From: an uncultured Archangium sp.
Lineage (GTDB): Bacteria > Myxococcota > Myxococcia > Myxococcales > Myxococcaceae
Length of the DNA stretch: 64,000 bases
Assembly (NCBI GenBank): GCA_903905455.1
Contig: CAIVGN010000029.1
Coordinates: 62,001-126,000, forward strand
Direction: 5' to 3'
The notes below the pieces were generated by a model. That model had not been told where the DNA came from, ran no database searches, and saw only the letters and a program-made list of their open reading frames with translations. The position numbers were made by a program, and so were the translations under genes. Of the stretch, positions 17,136 through 25,001 are shown in pieces. Each line of letters opens with the position of its first letter. Position 1 is the stretch's first letter.

Positions 17136-18354
17136 AGAGGGCCCGCTCGGCGAGCAGCACGCCGAGCCCGGCCACCAACGAGAGCAGCGTCGCGGGCAAT
17201 CCGACGCGCAGGTACTGCCAGAAGGTCACCTTGACGGTGTCCTTCGCGCCTTCGAAGACGATGAGGTTCGCCACCGAGCCGATGAGCGTGAGGTTCCCCG
17301 CGAGGGTCGAGGCCAGCGCGAGCACCTGCCAGCCCAGCTGCGGGTCGTGCATGGCCGGCACCCAGGTGCGCGCGAGCATCACGAAGGGCACGTTGGAGAA
17401 CACGTTCGAGGCCACCAGGGTGAGCGTGGTGAAGCCGAACGTCTCCTGGAGCGCGCTGCCGTGCATCAGCGGCGCGAAGAGTTCGCGCATGGCCACGGCC
17501 CAGCCCTCCTTGTTCACCCCGTGCACCACGATGAAGAGACAGGCGAAGAAGAGCAGCAGCCCGTAGTCGACCTTGCGGTACTGCTCCTCGGGGTCGACGC
17601 CGGCGACGAGCATCACCACCGCGGCGCCCACCAGCGCGCTCCAGGCCATGGAGAGGCCGGTGAAGAAGGCGATCAACACCCCCGCAAGGGCGATCACGCA
17701 CAGGGTGAGCAACCGGCGATCGACCTGCGGAGGCGCGCCCTCGGGATGGATCGAGCGCCGTGGCAATTCCTTCCTGAAGGCGAAGAGCAGGACCCCGTAG
17801 ACGATGGCCATCGAGACCAGCGCCGGCAGGGCCATGAACCCGAGGAACTGCCCGTACGGCAGCTTCGAGGCCACGCCGATGATCATGTTCTGCGGGTTGC
17901 CGGTGAAGGTCGCGGCCGAGCCCGCATTCGAGGCCATGCACAGGCCCAGCAGATAGGGCAGGGGCGGGAGATCGGCGCTCTTCACCAGCATCACCACCAG
18001 CGGGGTGAGCATCAGGCAGACGGTGTCGTTGACGAGGAACGCCGAGAGCCCGCCGCTGATCAACACGATCGCCAGCAACAGCCCGCGCGGGGTCTTCGAG
18101 TGGCGCAGCACGTAGAACGCGGTGGCGTGGAAGAATGACGCGCGCGTCAGGTAGGCCGACATCAGCATCATGCCCAGCAGCAGCACGAGGGTGTCGAGGT
18201 CGATCGACTCGGCGATCTCGGTGGGGCGAATGATGCCCAGGGCCACCATCGCCGCCGCGCCGACCAGGGCCGCGCCGGTGCGATCGAGCTTGATGCCGGG
18301 GATCTTGAAGCCCGCCAGGAAGACGTAGGTGAGGAGAAAGACCGCGAGCGCCAC
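17128..18354 (-). CDS. ArsB/NhaD/SLC13-type anion permease
   Basis: A polytopic membrane protein of 408 residues with about eleven transmembrane segments. Start taken as GTG 18354 (LVALAVFLLTYVFLAG is then the first segment); no ATG lies upstream in a coding-looking context, so the start is uncertain. Family marks: the first cytoplasmic pass KIPGIKLDRTGAAL, LLLGMMLMSAYL, the conserved half-loop FLVNDTVCLMLTPL, and GNPQNMIIG, all typical of the ArsB/citrate-Mg/SLC13 ion transporter superfamily; the second half repeats the pattern (FSNVPFVML, GSVANLIV). It would export arsenite or exchange an anion or dicarboxylate. No arsR, arsC or arsA lies next to it, so arsenic is not supported by context. 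Divergent from the unknown gene at 18436. Confidence 0.85.
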   Translation of the reverse strand: MALAVFLLTYVFLAGFKIPGIKLDRTGAALVGAAAMVALGIIRPTEIAESIDLDTLVLLLGMMLMSAYLTRASFFHATAFYVLRHSKTPRGLLLAIVLISGGLSAFLVNDTVCLMLTPLVVMLVKSADLPPLPYLLGLCMASNAGSAATFTGNPQNMIIGVASKLPYGQFLGFMALPALVSMAIVYGVLLFAFRKELPRRSIHPEGAPPQVDRRLLTLCVIALAGVLIAFFTGLSMAWSALVGAAVVMLVAGVDPEEQYRKVDYGLLLFFACLFIVVHGVNKEGWAVAMRELFAPLMHGSALQETFGFTTLTLVASNVFSNVPFVMLARTWVPAMHDPQLGWQVLALASTLAGNLTLIGSVANLIVFEGAKDTVKVTFWQYLRVGLPATLLSLVAGLGVLLAERALFN

Positions 18355-18435
18355 GAGGCGGGCACCGTAGCCGCAACCCCCTCGTTCCCGAAGATGAACG
18401 CTGACGGGGAAGGTCGAGCGCGGGAGACTCGGGGC

Positions 18436-19086
18436 GTGATCGACGTCCTTCCCCCGCGAGGGCAGCTGCGAGTGCTCGCTGGCTCGCCCAGCGCAGAGAC
18501 CGTCTCGGTCCCCCACGTCGCGTGCGCCGTCCCGAGCGCTCGACTGGCGAGGTACAGCCGGCCCCTGAAGCAGATCGCCACGAGGTGGGGCATCAACGCC
18601 GCCTCCAGCCTCATGGCGCACCTCGGCGACGTGCTCGAGGCCCCGAACTACGTGCTGGTGGTGCAGGACTTCGGCCCCGTGGCCTGGGTCGAGCACGGCC
18701 ACGGCATGATGCGCCCGCTGATCCTCACGCCGCTCTTCGTGCAAGGTGACGCGTGGGTGGCCTGCGAGACCTCGAGCGGCCTGGAGGCGTCGATCATCGC
18801 CGCCGCCGACGCGTGTCTCGAGGCCCCGAAACGAACGCTCGAGGCCCTCTGCCAGGTGACGCACGCGCGCCTCTACGACACGCCGGAGTTGGTGAAGACC
18901 TGGAACCCCGAGGCCCCGGAGCCCGTCCTCGCGCTGGCCCGCCCCGCGGTCGCCGTAGGCCGCGAGGTGCACGCGCTCGTCGAGTTCGCGGGCTCGGTGG
19001 GGCCGCTGGTCCTCGAGGTCGACACCGGGACGGCCACCTTGCGTGCGCTGATGCAAAAGCCGTGGGCCCCGCAGGCGCTCAAGTGA
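18436..19086 (+). CDS. Protein of unknown function
   Basis: A 216-residue protein with no domain I recognise. GTG 18436 is preferred to ATG 18394 because the codons between them are AT-rich at third positions and GGGAG lies 9-10 bases before the GTG. The sequence is a mixed alpha/beta protein without signal peptide or membrane segment: a basic stretch (RLARYSRPLKQIATRWGI), a strand-rich middle (NYVLVVQDFGPVAWVEHGHG), a helix with several cysteines (CETSSGLEASIIAAADACL) and a C-terminal beta portion. It sits between the divergent permease and the convergent tcdA operon, so it is probably monocistronic. Function cannot be suggested. Confidence 0.7.
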   Translation: MIDVLPPRGQLRVLAGSPSAETVSVPHVACAVPSARLARYSRPLKQIATRWGINAASSLMAHLGDVLEAPNYVLVVQDFGPVAWVEHGHGMMRPLILTPLFVQGDAWVACETSSGLEASIIAAADACLEAPKRTLEALCQVTHARLYDTPELVKTWNPEAPEPVLALARPAVAVGREVHALVEFAGSVGPLVLEVDTGTATLRALMQKPWAPQALK

Positions 19087-19101
19087 GACGCCTGCTCCGC
19101 C

Positions 19102-19959
19102 TCAGCGCCCCTGGGCGATGCGGCGCACGACCACCCCGGCGATCTGCATGCCGAAGATCGACGTCACGAAGGCCACCGAGCCGTCGATCTGGGTTCGGTG
19201 CTCACACGAGTGGAACTCGTTCTCTCCGTGCGGGCACACGCACATGAAGCCGCCGTGGGCCTCGTCGTACACGAGGTCGAAGGGCTGGCGCCGGGGCTCG
19301 ATGGAGAAGACCGCGGTGATGCCCGTGGGCTTGTTGGTGTCGATGCCGTACTTGCGCTTGAGCAGCTTGCGGACGTCCTTGGCGAAGGGGTCCATGTGCG
19401 TCTCGCACAGGTCGTCCACGCGCAGGTACGTGGGGTCGAGGCGGCCGGCCGCGCCCATGGAGCTGACGACGGGGATGCCGCGCTGCACGCACGCGTTGAG
19501 CAGGTGCAGCTTCGCCTTGATGTTGTCGATCGCGTCGACCACGTAGTCGTACTTCTCCGCGAACATCTGGTCCGACACCTCTTCCCGATAGAAGTCGATG
19601 ACCGGGGTGACCGAGACGTCGGGGTTGATGCTCTTGCAGCGCTGGGCCATCAGCTCGGCCTTGGCCTTGCCGACGGTGCTCACGGTGGCGTGCAGCTGGC
19701 GGTTGGAGTTGGTCACGCACACCACGTCGAAGTCGACGAGCGTGAGGTGGCCGATGCCGCTGCGCACCAGGCCTTCGACCGCGTAGCTGCCCACGCCACC
19801 GAGCCCGAAGACCGCCACCCGCGCGCCCTGGAGCCGCTTCATGCCGGCGTCGCCGATCAACCGCCCGGTGCGATCGAACCGCCGATGGAGCCGGAAGGGC
19901 TTCTCGGGTTCGCTGACGGGGGCGGGGGCATCGACCGGCGGGTTCTCGAGCTGCTCCAT
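19102..19959 (-). CDS. tcdA: tRNA threonylcarbamoyladenosine dehydratase (TcdA/CsdL-like)
   Basis: A 285-residue E1-like enzyme. After a Pro-rich extension of about 22 residues come RFDRTGRLIGDAGMKRL, the ATP-binding GLGGVGSYAVEGLVRSGIG, VDFDVVCVTNSNRQ, then VDAIDNIKAKLHLL and SMGAAGRLDP, all TcdA hallmarks, together with the DPFAKDVRKLLKR segment specific to this group. TcdA uses ATP to cyclise t6A at position 37 of ANN-decoding tRNAs to ct6A. A C-terminal C-x-C, C pattern (FMCVCPHGE and SCEHR) is unusual and could bind metal. It is the last gene of a minus-strand operon with tatD, the Trm112-like gene and a small basic protein. Confidence 0.9.
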   Translation of the reverse strand: MEQLENPPVDAPAPVSEPEKPFRLHRRFDRTGRLIGDAGMKRLQGARVAVFGLGGVGSYAVEGLVRSGIGHLTLVDFDVVCVTNSNRQLHATVSTVGKAKAELMAQRCKSINPDVSVTPVIDFYREEVSDQMFAEKYDYVVDAIDNIKAKLHLLNACVQRGIPVVSSMGAAGRLDPTYLRVDDLCETHMDPFAKDVRKLLKRKYGIDTNKPTGITAVFSIEPRRQPFDLVYDEAHGGFMCVCPHGENEFHSCEHRTQIDGSVAFVTSIFGMQIAGVVVRRIAQGR

Positions 19960-19968
19960 GCGGGACCT

Positions 19969-20751
19969 CTAGCGCAAGCCGAAGCCACACCGGAAGAAGC
20001 GCCGCGCATTCTCTGCCGTCCGTTCTCGCAGTTCCGCCCCCAGGGCCGTGGCCATGGCGTCGATCACCAGGGGCAGGTAGGCCGGCTCGTTGCGTTCGCC
20101 TCGGTGCGGGTGGGGCGGTTGGTCGGGCGCGTCGGTCTCGGCCATCAGGCGGTCGAGGGGCACCACCTTGAGGGCCTCGAGGGGCCGCCGGGCCTCCTTG
20201 AAGCTCACCGGGCCGGCGAAGGAAAAGTGACAGCCCGCCTTCGCGTAGAACGGCGTCAGGTCGGCCGAGCCCGAGTAGCTGTGCATCAGCAGCCCCGCGG
20301 GGGGAATGGGGTACTGCTTGAGGTAGCGCTGCAGGTGCGGCTGGGCGTGAAAGCAGTGCACCAGCAACGGCAGGCCGTGCTTCTTCGCCAGCTCGACGTG
20401 GGCGTGGAAGACGCGCAGCTGCCGCTCCATGGGCGCGCCGGCCTCGCTGGGCCCATCGAGCCCACATTCGCCCACGGCGATCGCGCCCCCCACAGAGAGC
20501 AGGGCGTCGAGGGTCGCGAGGTGTCGCTCGTCATCGGCCTCGGGTAACGAGGGCAGCGCCTGGGGGTGAATGCCCAGCCCCACCTGCACGCGGGCATCGC
20601 GGCCGGGCCACCCGAGCAGCGGCTCCCAGGCGTCGGGGCCGATGGCGGGAATGACGAGGCCGGTCACCCCGGCAGCCCACGCGCGCGAGAGCACCTCGGC
20701 GCGGTCGGGCTCGAAGCGCGCCACGTCGAGGTGGCAATGGGTGTCGATCAT
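19969..20751 (-). CDS. tatD: TatD-family metal-dependent hydrolase
   Basis: A 260-residue TIM-barrel hydrolase. Metal ligands are visible in order: MIDTHCHLD (residues 1-9), GIHPQAL, AVGECGLD (catalytic Glu), PLLVHCFHA (His), MHSYSG (His) and METDAPDQPP (Asp). TatD proteins are 3'-5' exonucleases or D-aminoacyl-tRNA deacylase-like enzymes acting in the cytoplasm. Length is normal for the family. Nine bases separate it from tcdA and one base from the upstream Trm112-like gene, so it belongs to that operon. Two tRNA-connected genes (tcdA, trm112-like) flank it, consistent with a nucleic-acid role. Confidence 0.93.
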   Translation of the reverse strand: MIDTHCHLDVARFEPDRAEVLSRAWAAGVTGLVIPAIGPDAWEPLLGWPGRDARVQVGLGIHPQALPSLPEADDERHLATLDALLSVGGAIAVGECGLDGPSEAGAPMERQLRVFHAHVELAKKHGLPLLVHCFHAQPHLQRYLKQYPIPPAGLLMHSYSGSADLTPFYAKAGCHFSFAGPVSFKEARRPLEALKVVPLDRLMAETDAPDQPPHPHRGERNEPAYLPLVIDAMATALGAELRERTAENARRFFRCGFGLR

Positions 20752-20752
20752 C

Positions 20753-20983
20753 TCAGAAGTTCGGCTTCAGGCCGTCGCGGAGCGCCTGGGCGAGGAGCAA
20801 CGCATGCTCCGCGGCGTCGACCGCCGTCGCTTCGTCGATGAGCATCTGGGGCACGTCGTCATCGATCCGGTACTTCCGCTTCAGGCGCGGGTTGTAGAGG
20901 AAATGACTCGACGCGAAGTACAGCAGCGGGCCCTTGTCTTCGGGGCACGCGAGAATCTCGAGCAGCTTCGGATCGAGCGCCAT
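20753..20983 (-). CDS. Trm112/YcaR-family small protein
   Basis: A 76-residue protein of the Trm112 (UPF0434, YcaR-like) family. The start MALDPKLLEILACPEDKGPL carries the family hallmark LLEILACPxxKGPL, and the middle has the typical YNPRLKRKYRIDDDVPQML. Of the zinc-binding cysteines only the first CP is present; the second pair is replaced, as in many bacterial members. Trm112 proteins stabilise partner methyltransferases in eukaryotes and archaea; the bacterial role is not settled. It is followed after one base by tatD. Confidence 0.9.
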   Translation of the reverse strand: MALDPKLLEILACPEDKGPLLYFASSHFLYNPRLKRKYRIDDDVPQMLIDEATAVDAAEHALLLAQALRDGLKPNF

Positions 20984-21006
20984 GCGCCCGACCTACCACA
21001 GCCCGC

Positions 21007-21213
21007 TTAGATGAAGACCAGCTTGCGCCCGACGCGCTCGCCCAGCCGCTGCGAGCCCAACACGCGCATCACCGCCGCCTGATCGTTTCCCAGCGCCTCG
21101 AAGGCCGCGGCGATCAAGTCGCCTACCGTCATCGTGTGGGGCTCGATCGCCACCTTCATCTTCGTCCTCATCTTGGGCATCGGACGACGACCCTGCATTT
21201 TGCTGTTCTTCAT
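21007..21213 (-). CDS. Small basic protein of unknown function
   Basis: A 68-residue protein with a strong ribosome-binding site (GGGAGGGAGCACC before ATG 21213), good evidence that it is real. The first 25 residues are strongly basic and Met-rich (MKNSKMQGRRPMPKMRTKMK); the rest is a predicted helical unit (TVGDLIAAAFEALGNDQAA) ending in VGRKLVFI. No known domain. It is the first gene of the minus-strand operon with the Trm112-like gene, tatD and tcdA, 23 bases before the next start. The basic N-terminus would suit nucleic-acid or ribosome binding, which is inference. Confidence 0.65.
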   Translation of the reverse strand: MKNSKMQGRRPMPKMRTKMKVAIEPHTMTVGDLIAAAFEALGNDQAAVMRVLGSQRLGERVGRKLVFI

Positions 21214-21342
21214 GGTGCTCCCTCCCGTGTGCCGGGTTACAGAGCAGCGAGCGTGCCACCGCATGGCGCGTCAGCTTCTCGACACTTAGGCGCGCGCCAC
21301 ATGGTTTGGTTTCGACTCACCCCTGGATACTTTCGAGCCCAC

Positions 21343-23997
21343 GTGAGTCGCGTTGGCTTCGTTGCGTTGCTTGGCGCACTCGTCGCCGCGCCCGCGTTTG
21401 CCTTCGAAGAGACGGTTCGCAGGCAGCTCGTCGACGCCGGCATCCACGTGCCGGTGCTCACCAGGGCGCCCGCGCTGCTGACCTTCGTCGAAGCGCAATA
21501 CCCCGCAGATGCTCAGAAAAGGGGCCTCGCCGCCTCGGTGAAGCTGATGATCACCATCGGCGCTGACGGCCTGGTGAGCGAGGCCGTGGTGACGGGGCCG
21601 GCAGGTGAGGGGTTCGATGAGGCCGCCTCGGCCGCGGTGAAGCAGTTTGTTTTTACCCCCGCGGAGGTCGACTTTACCCCGGCCCCTGTCCAGGTTGAGT
21701 ACGTCTACAACTTCGTCCTGAAGGTGCCGGAGGACGCGGGTGTGGAAGGCGCGCCGTTGCTCTCACCCGACGCCGGCGCGACTGCGAAGCTCGAAGGCAC
21801 GCTCTACGCCCGTGGCAGCCGTGGCTTCGTGCCCGGCGCCATCGTCCGCTGCGACAACGCCCCCGAAAAGGAGGCCTATTCGAGCGAGGCCGGCCACTTC
21901 GAGATCGAGGTGCCCGCCGGCGTGTGCGAGGTGCGTATCGTCGCGGCCGACTTCGAGGTCTTCAAGACCCGGGAGCCGCTGGAGGCCAACGAGACCAAAG
22001 AGGTGAAGTACTACGTGATGCCCAAGGTCAGCGGGTACCAGACGGTCGTCCGCGACACGAAGGAGAAGAAAGAAGTCGTACGCCGCACGCTCTCGCGGGC
22101 CGAGGTGCAGAAGATCCCCGGCACCTTCGGCGACCCGATCCGCGTCATCCAGAACTTCCCCGGCGTGGCGCGCGCGCCCTTCGGCCTGGGCCAGTTGATC
22201 GTTCGTGGCGCGAACCCCAACCAGACGCTCACGTTCTTCGACGGCGTGGAGATCCCGCTCCTCTTCCATCTCGGCGGCGGCCCCTCGATCGTCAACGGCG
22301 AGTTCCTCGACCGCATCGACTTCTTCCCCGGCGGCTTCGGCGCCCGCTACGGCCGCGCGGTCGGTGGCGTGGTCGACGTGGCGAGCCGGCGCGGCGCGGC
22401 AGACACCTGGCATGGCGTGGCCAAGGTCGACCTGCTCGACGCCAGCCTCTTCGTCGAGGTGCCGATCACCGACACCATCTCCGTCGCCGCGGCGGCCCGG
22501 CGCAGCTACATCGACGCGCTGCTGCCGCTGGTGCTGCCCAAGGATCCCCAGGGTGGCTCGCTGCTCGTGCTGCCCGCGTACTGGGACTACCAGGTGCGCA
22601 TCGACATCGGCGGCAAGAAGGGTGAGAAGCTGCGCGACGGGCAGTCGTCGTATTCGCTCTTCGCCTTCGGCTCCGACGACACGCTCAAGCTGGTGGCCAC
22701 CGGCGGCGGGCGCAACCGCGACGTCACCGTCGACTCGCAGACCACCTTCCACCGGCTGATCGGCGGCTGGAACTACCGCACCGGCAACACCACCTTCAAG
22801 CTGACGCCCTACGGCGGCATCGATCTCGCCAAGGTCTCCTTCGGACCCGCCACGCTGCGCGCCGACGCCTACACCGTGGGCGTGCGCGCGGACCTCGGGG
22901 TCGACGTCACCGACTACTTCACGCTGCGCGCGGGCATCGACGTCTTCAGCAAGACGCTGGTGGGCAAGGCCGAACTGCCGATCCTCTCGGGCGTGCAGTA
23001 CGTGAGCTTCCCCGGCGCAGACCCGAAGGTCGGCACGCAGCAGATCGACGCGCTGGTGAACACCTTCGACGGCGCGCTCTACACCGAGGCCGACTTCACC
23101 TTTGGCCGCTTCTCGGCGACCCCCGGCGTGCGCGTGAGCCACGCGTACATCGCGGGGCAGGTGCGCGACGCCATCGACCCGCGCCTCTACGCGAGGGTGC
23201 AGTTGTTCGACTCCACGGCGATCAAGGGCTCGGTGGGCCTCTTCACCCAGCCGCCCGCGGGCACCGACATGCAGCCGCCCCCGTTCGGCACGCCCAGCCT
23301 CACCCACGAGCGCGCCTTCCAGACCTCCCTGGGCGTGGCCCAGAAGATCACCGAGTTCATCAACATCGACGTCACCGGCTTCTACAACCGGCGCTTCGAG
23401 AACGTGGTGGGCGTAGGCACGACGATCACCAACCCCGACGGAACGATCACCACCACGCGCTCCTCGAACCGGGGCCTGGGCCGCGCCTACGGCATGGAGG
23501 TCATGCTCCGCCACGAGGTGTCGAAGAACTTCTTCGGCTGGGTGGCCTACACGCTCAACCGCTCCGAGGAGCGGGTCGTCGACTCGGGCGTCGACTACGT
23601 GGTCAGCACCTTCGACCAGACGCACATCCTCACCATCGTCGGCAGCTACAAGCTGCCCTTCGGCTTCGAGATCGGCGCGCGGTTCCGCTACGTGACCGGC
23701 CGGCCCAAGTCGGCGCTGATGCACGACTACGACATCTACCAGGCCGACTCGAACGGCTACTCGGGTCAGTTCGGGCCGGCGAGGGCGTCGCGCATCAAGG
23801 ACTTCCACCAGCTCGACATCCGCCTCGACAAGAACTTCCTCTTCAAGACGTGGACGCTGACGGCCTACCTGGACGTGCAGAACGTCTACAACCAGGCCAA
23901 CGTCGAGGCCTCGTTCTTCGACTACCGCTTCCGGCAGGAGTTCGAAGTGCCGGGCATTCCCATTCTCCCGGTGATCGGCCTGAAGGCGAGCCTGTGA
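21343..23997 (+). CDS. TonB-dependent receptor with N-terminal TonB-C-like domain
   Basis: An 884-residue outer-membrane receptor. GTG 21343 starts an ideal signal peptide (MSRVGFVALLGALVAAPAFA); the ATG at 21301 adds 14 codons with non-coding base composition. Residues about 45-127 resemble the C-terminal domain of TonB (YPADAQKRGLAASVKLMI, IGADGLVSEAVVTGP, FDEAASAAVKQFVFTPA). Residues about 140-225 are a carboxypeptidase-regulatory-like beta domain, 240-360 the plug (IPGTFGDPIRVIQNFPGVAR, LIVRGANPNQTLTFFDG, GFGARYGRAVGGVVDV), then a 22-strand-type barrel ending in GLKASL. The ligand is unknown. The stop overlaps the start of the following lipoprotein-like gene (TGATG), which is probably its partner. 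Confidence 0.88.
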   Translation: MSRVGFVALLGALVAAPAFAFEETVRRQLVDAGIHVPVLTRAPALLTFVEAQYPADAQKRGLAASVKLMITIGADGLVSEAVVTGPAGEGFDEAASAAVKQFVFTPAEVDFTPAPVQVEYVYNFVLKVPEDAGVEGAPLLSPDAGATAKLEGTLYARGSRGFVPGAIVRCDNAPEKEAYSSEAGHFEIEVPAGVCEVRIVAADFEVFKTREPLEANETKEVKYYVMPKVSGYQTVVRDTKEKKEVVRRTLSRAEVQKIPGTFGDPIRVIQNFPGVARAPFGLGQLIVRGANPNQTLTFFDGVEIPLLFHLGGGPSIVNGEFLDRIDFFPGGFGARYGRAVGGVVDVASRRGAADTWHGVAKVDLLDASLFVEVPITDTISVAAAARRSYIDALLPLVLPKDPQGGSLLVLPAYWDYQVRIDIGGKKGEKLRDGQSSYSLFAFGSDDTLKLVATGGGRNRDVTVDSQTTFHRLIGGWNYRTGNTTFKLTPYGGIDLAKVSFGPATLRADAYTVGVRADLGVDVTDYFTLRAGIDVFSKTLVGKAELPILSGVQYVSFPGADPKVGTQQIDALVNTFDGALYTEADFTFGRFSATPGVRVSHAYIAGQVRDAIDPRLYARVQLFDSTAIKGSVGLFTQPPAGTDMQPPPFGTPSLTHERAFQTSLGVAQKITEFINIDVTGFYNRRFENVVGVGTTITNPDGTITTTRSSNRGLGRAYGMEVMLRHEVSKNFFGWVAYTLNRSEERVVDSGVDYVVSTFDQTHILTIVGSYKLPFGFEIGARFRYVTGRPKSALMHDYDIYQADSNGYSGQFGPARASRIKDFHQLDIRLDKNFLFKTWTLTAYLDVQNVYNQANVEASFFDYRFRQEFEVPGIPILPVIGLKASL

Positions 23998-24998
23998 TGC
24001 GCGCTCAACCTCTTTTCCTCGCAGTGCTGGTGCTCGGGGCCTCGGCCGCGTGCGTGACCGGCCAGGACGACCCCACGTTGGTGAAGGACCTCCGCGTGCT
24101 GGGCATGCGCTTCGAGCCGCCCGAGGTCTTGATGCGCGGGTGTGACGCCCGGCTGCTGATCGGCGCGGCCGCGGGGGCGGTCGACGGAGGCTCGATCAGC
24201 CTGCCTCCCCAGTTCCAGCTGTTGCTCGCCCAGTACGCCTCGACGCCGCTGGAGTTCACCGCGCTGGTGGCCGACCCCCAGGGCAACGGCCGGTCCATCG
24301 ACTACCGCCTGCTGGGCTGCGCGAGCCGCGGCGACCGCGACTGCAACAACGAGGGCGACTTCGTCGAGCTCTCCAAGGGCACCACCACCGCCGGCGAGCT
24401 CAAGCTGCGCGTGACGCCGGGCATCCAGTTCCTCGACGACGGCCTGGCCACGCCGCTGCTGCTCGAGGTGATCAACCAGGACACCTTCAAGGGCCTGGGC
24501 GGCATCCGCGTGCCCGTGGTGCTCGAGCTGTCGGCCTCCGACACCGGCGAGAAGATCTACGCCCAGAAGCTCATGGTCTACAGCTGCCAGTTCTTCCCCA
24601 CCATGAAGCAGAACGTGACCCCGGTGCTGCCGGGCCTGCTCTTCAAGGGCGACCCGTGGCCGGCCGACGAGGTCAAGGAGGTCTCGGGCAAGGACGAGGT
24701 GGCCCTGCTGCCCGAAGACTTCAGCGCTCTCGAGGAGCCCTACCTGGTCTCCAGCCTGGCGCTCCAGCCCATCGAACTGGTGGAGAGCTGGAAGGTCACC
24801 TGGATGACCACCAGCGGCACCATGAGCCCCTACAACACGGGGGGCACCGACTTCGTGGGCGTGCCCGGGCGGCACAACGCCAAGTGGAAGCCCGACCCCG
24901 CGGCCACCGAGGCCAGGGACGTCGACTTTACCTTCGTGGTGCGCGACGGCCGGGGCGGCAACTCGTGGACGACCCGCAAGGTGCGCTGGACGCCCTGA
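23997..24998 (+). CDS. Envelope protein of unknown function, partner of TonB-dependent receptor
   Basis: A 333-residue exported protein whose ATG overlaps the receptor stop (TGATG). The N-terminus MRAQPLFLAVLVLGASAAC may be a lipoprotein signal with Cys19, although the lipobox SAAC is not canonical. Further cysteines occur in RGCDARLL, LLGCASRGDRDCNN and VYSCQFF. The C-terminal part (about 260-333) is beta-rich and looks like an immunoglobulin-type fold (SWKVTWMTTSGTMS, DVDFTFVVRDGRGGNSW). Similar receptor-plus-lipoprotein pairs are common in myxobacteria and probably make up substrate uptake units, with the lipoprotein as a surface or periplasmic binding subunit. Ligand unknown. Confidence 0.75.
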   Translation: MRAQPLFLAVLVLGASAACVTGQDDPTLVKDLRVLGMRFEPPEVLMRGCDARLLIGAAAGAVDGGSISLPPQFQLLLAQYASTPLEFTALVADPQGNGRSIDYRLLGCASRGDRDCNNEGDFVELSKGTTTAGELKLRVTPGIQFLDDGLATPLLLEVINQDTFKGLGGIRVPVVLELSASDTGEKIYAQKLMVYSCQFFPTMKQNVTPVLPGLLFKGDPWPADEVKEVSGKDEVALLPEDFSALEEPYLVSSLALQPIELVESWKVTWMTTSGTMSPYNTGGTDFVGVPGRHNAKWKPDPAATEARDVDFTFVVRDGRGGNSWTTRKVRWTP

Positions 24999-25001
24999 GC
25001 T

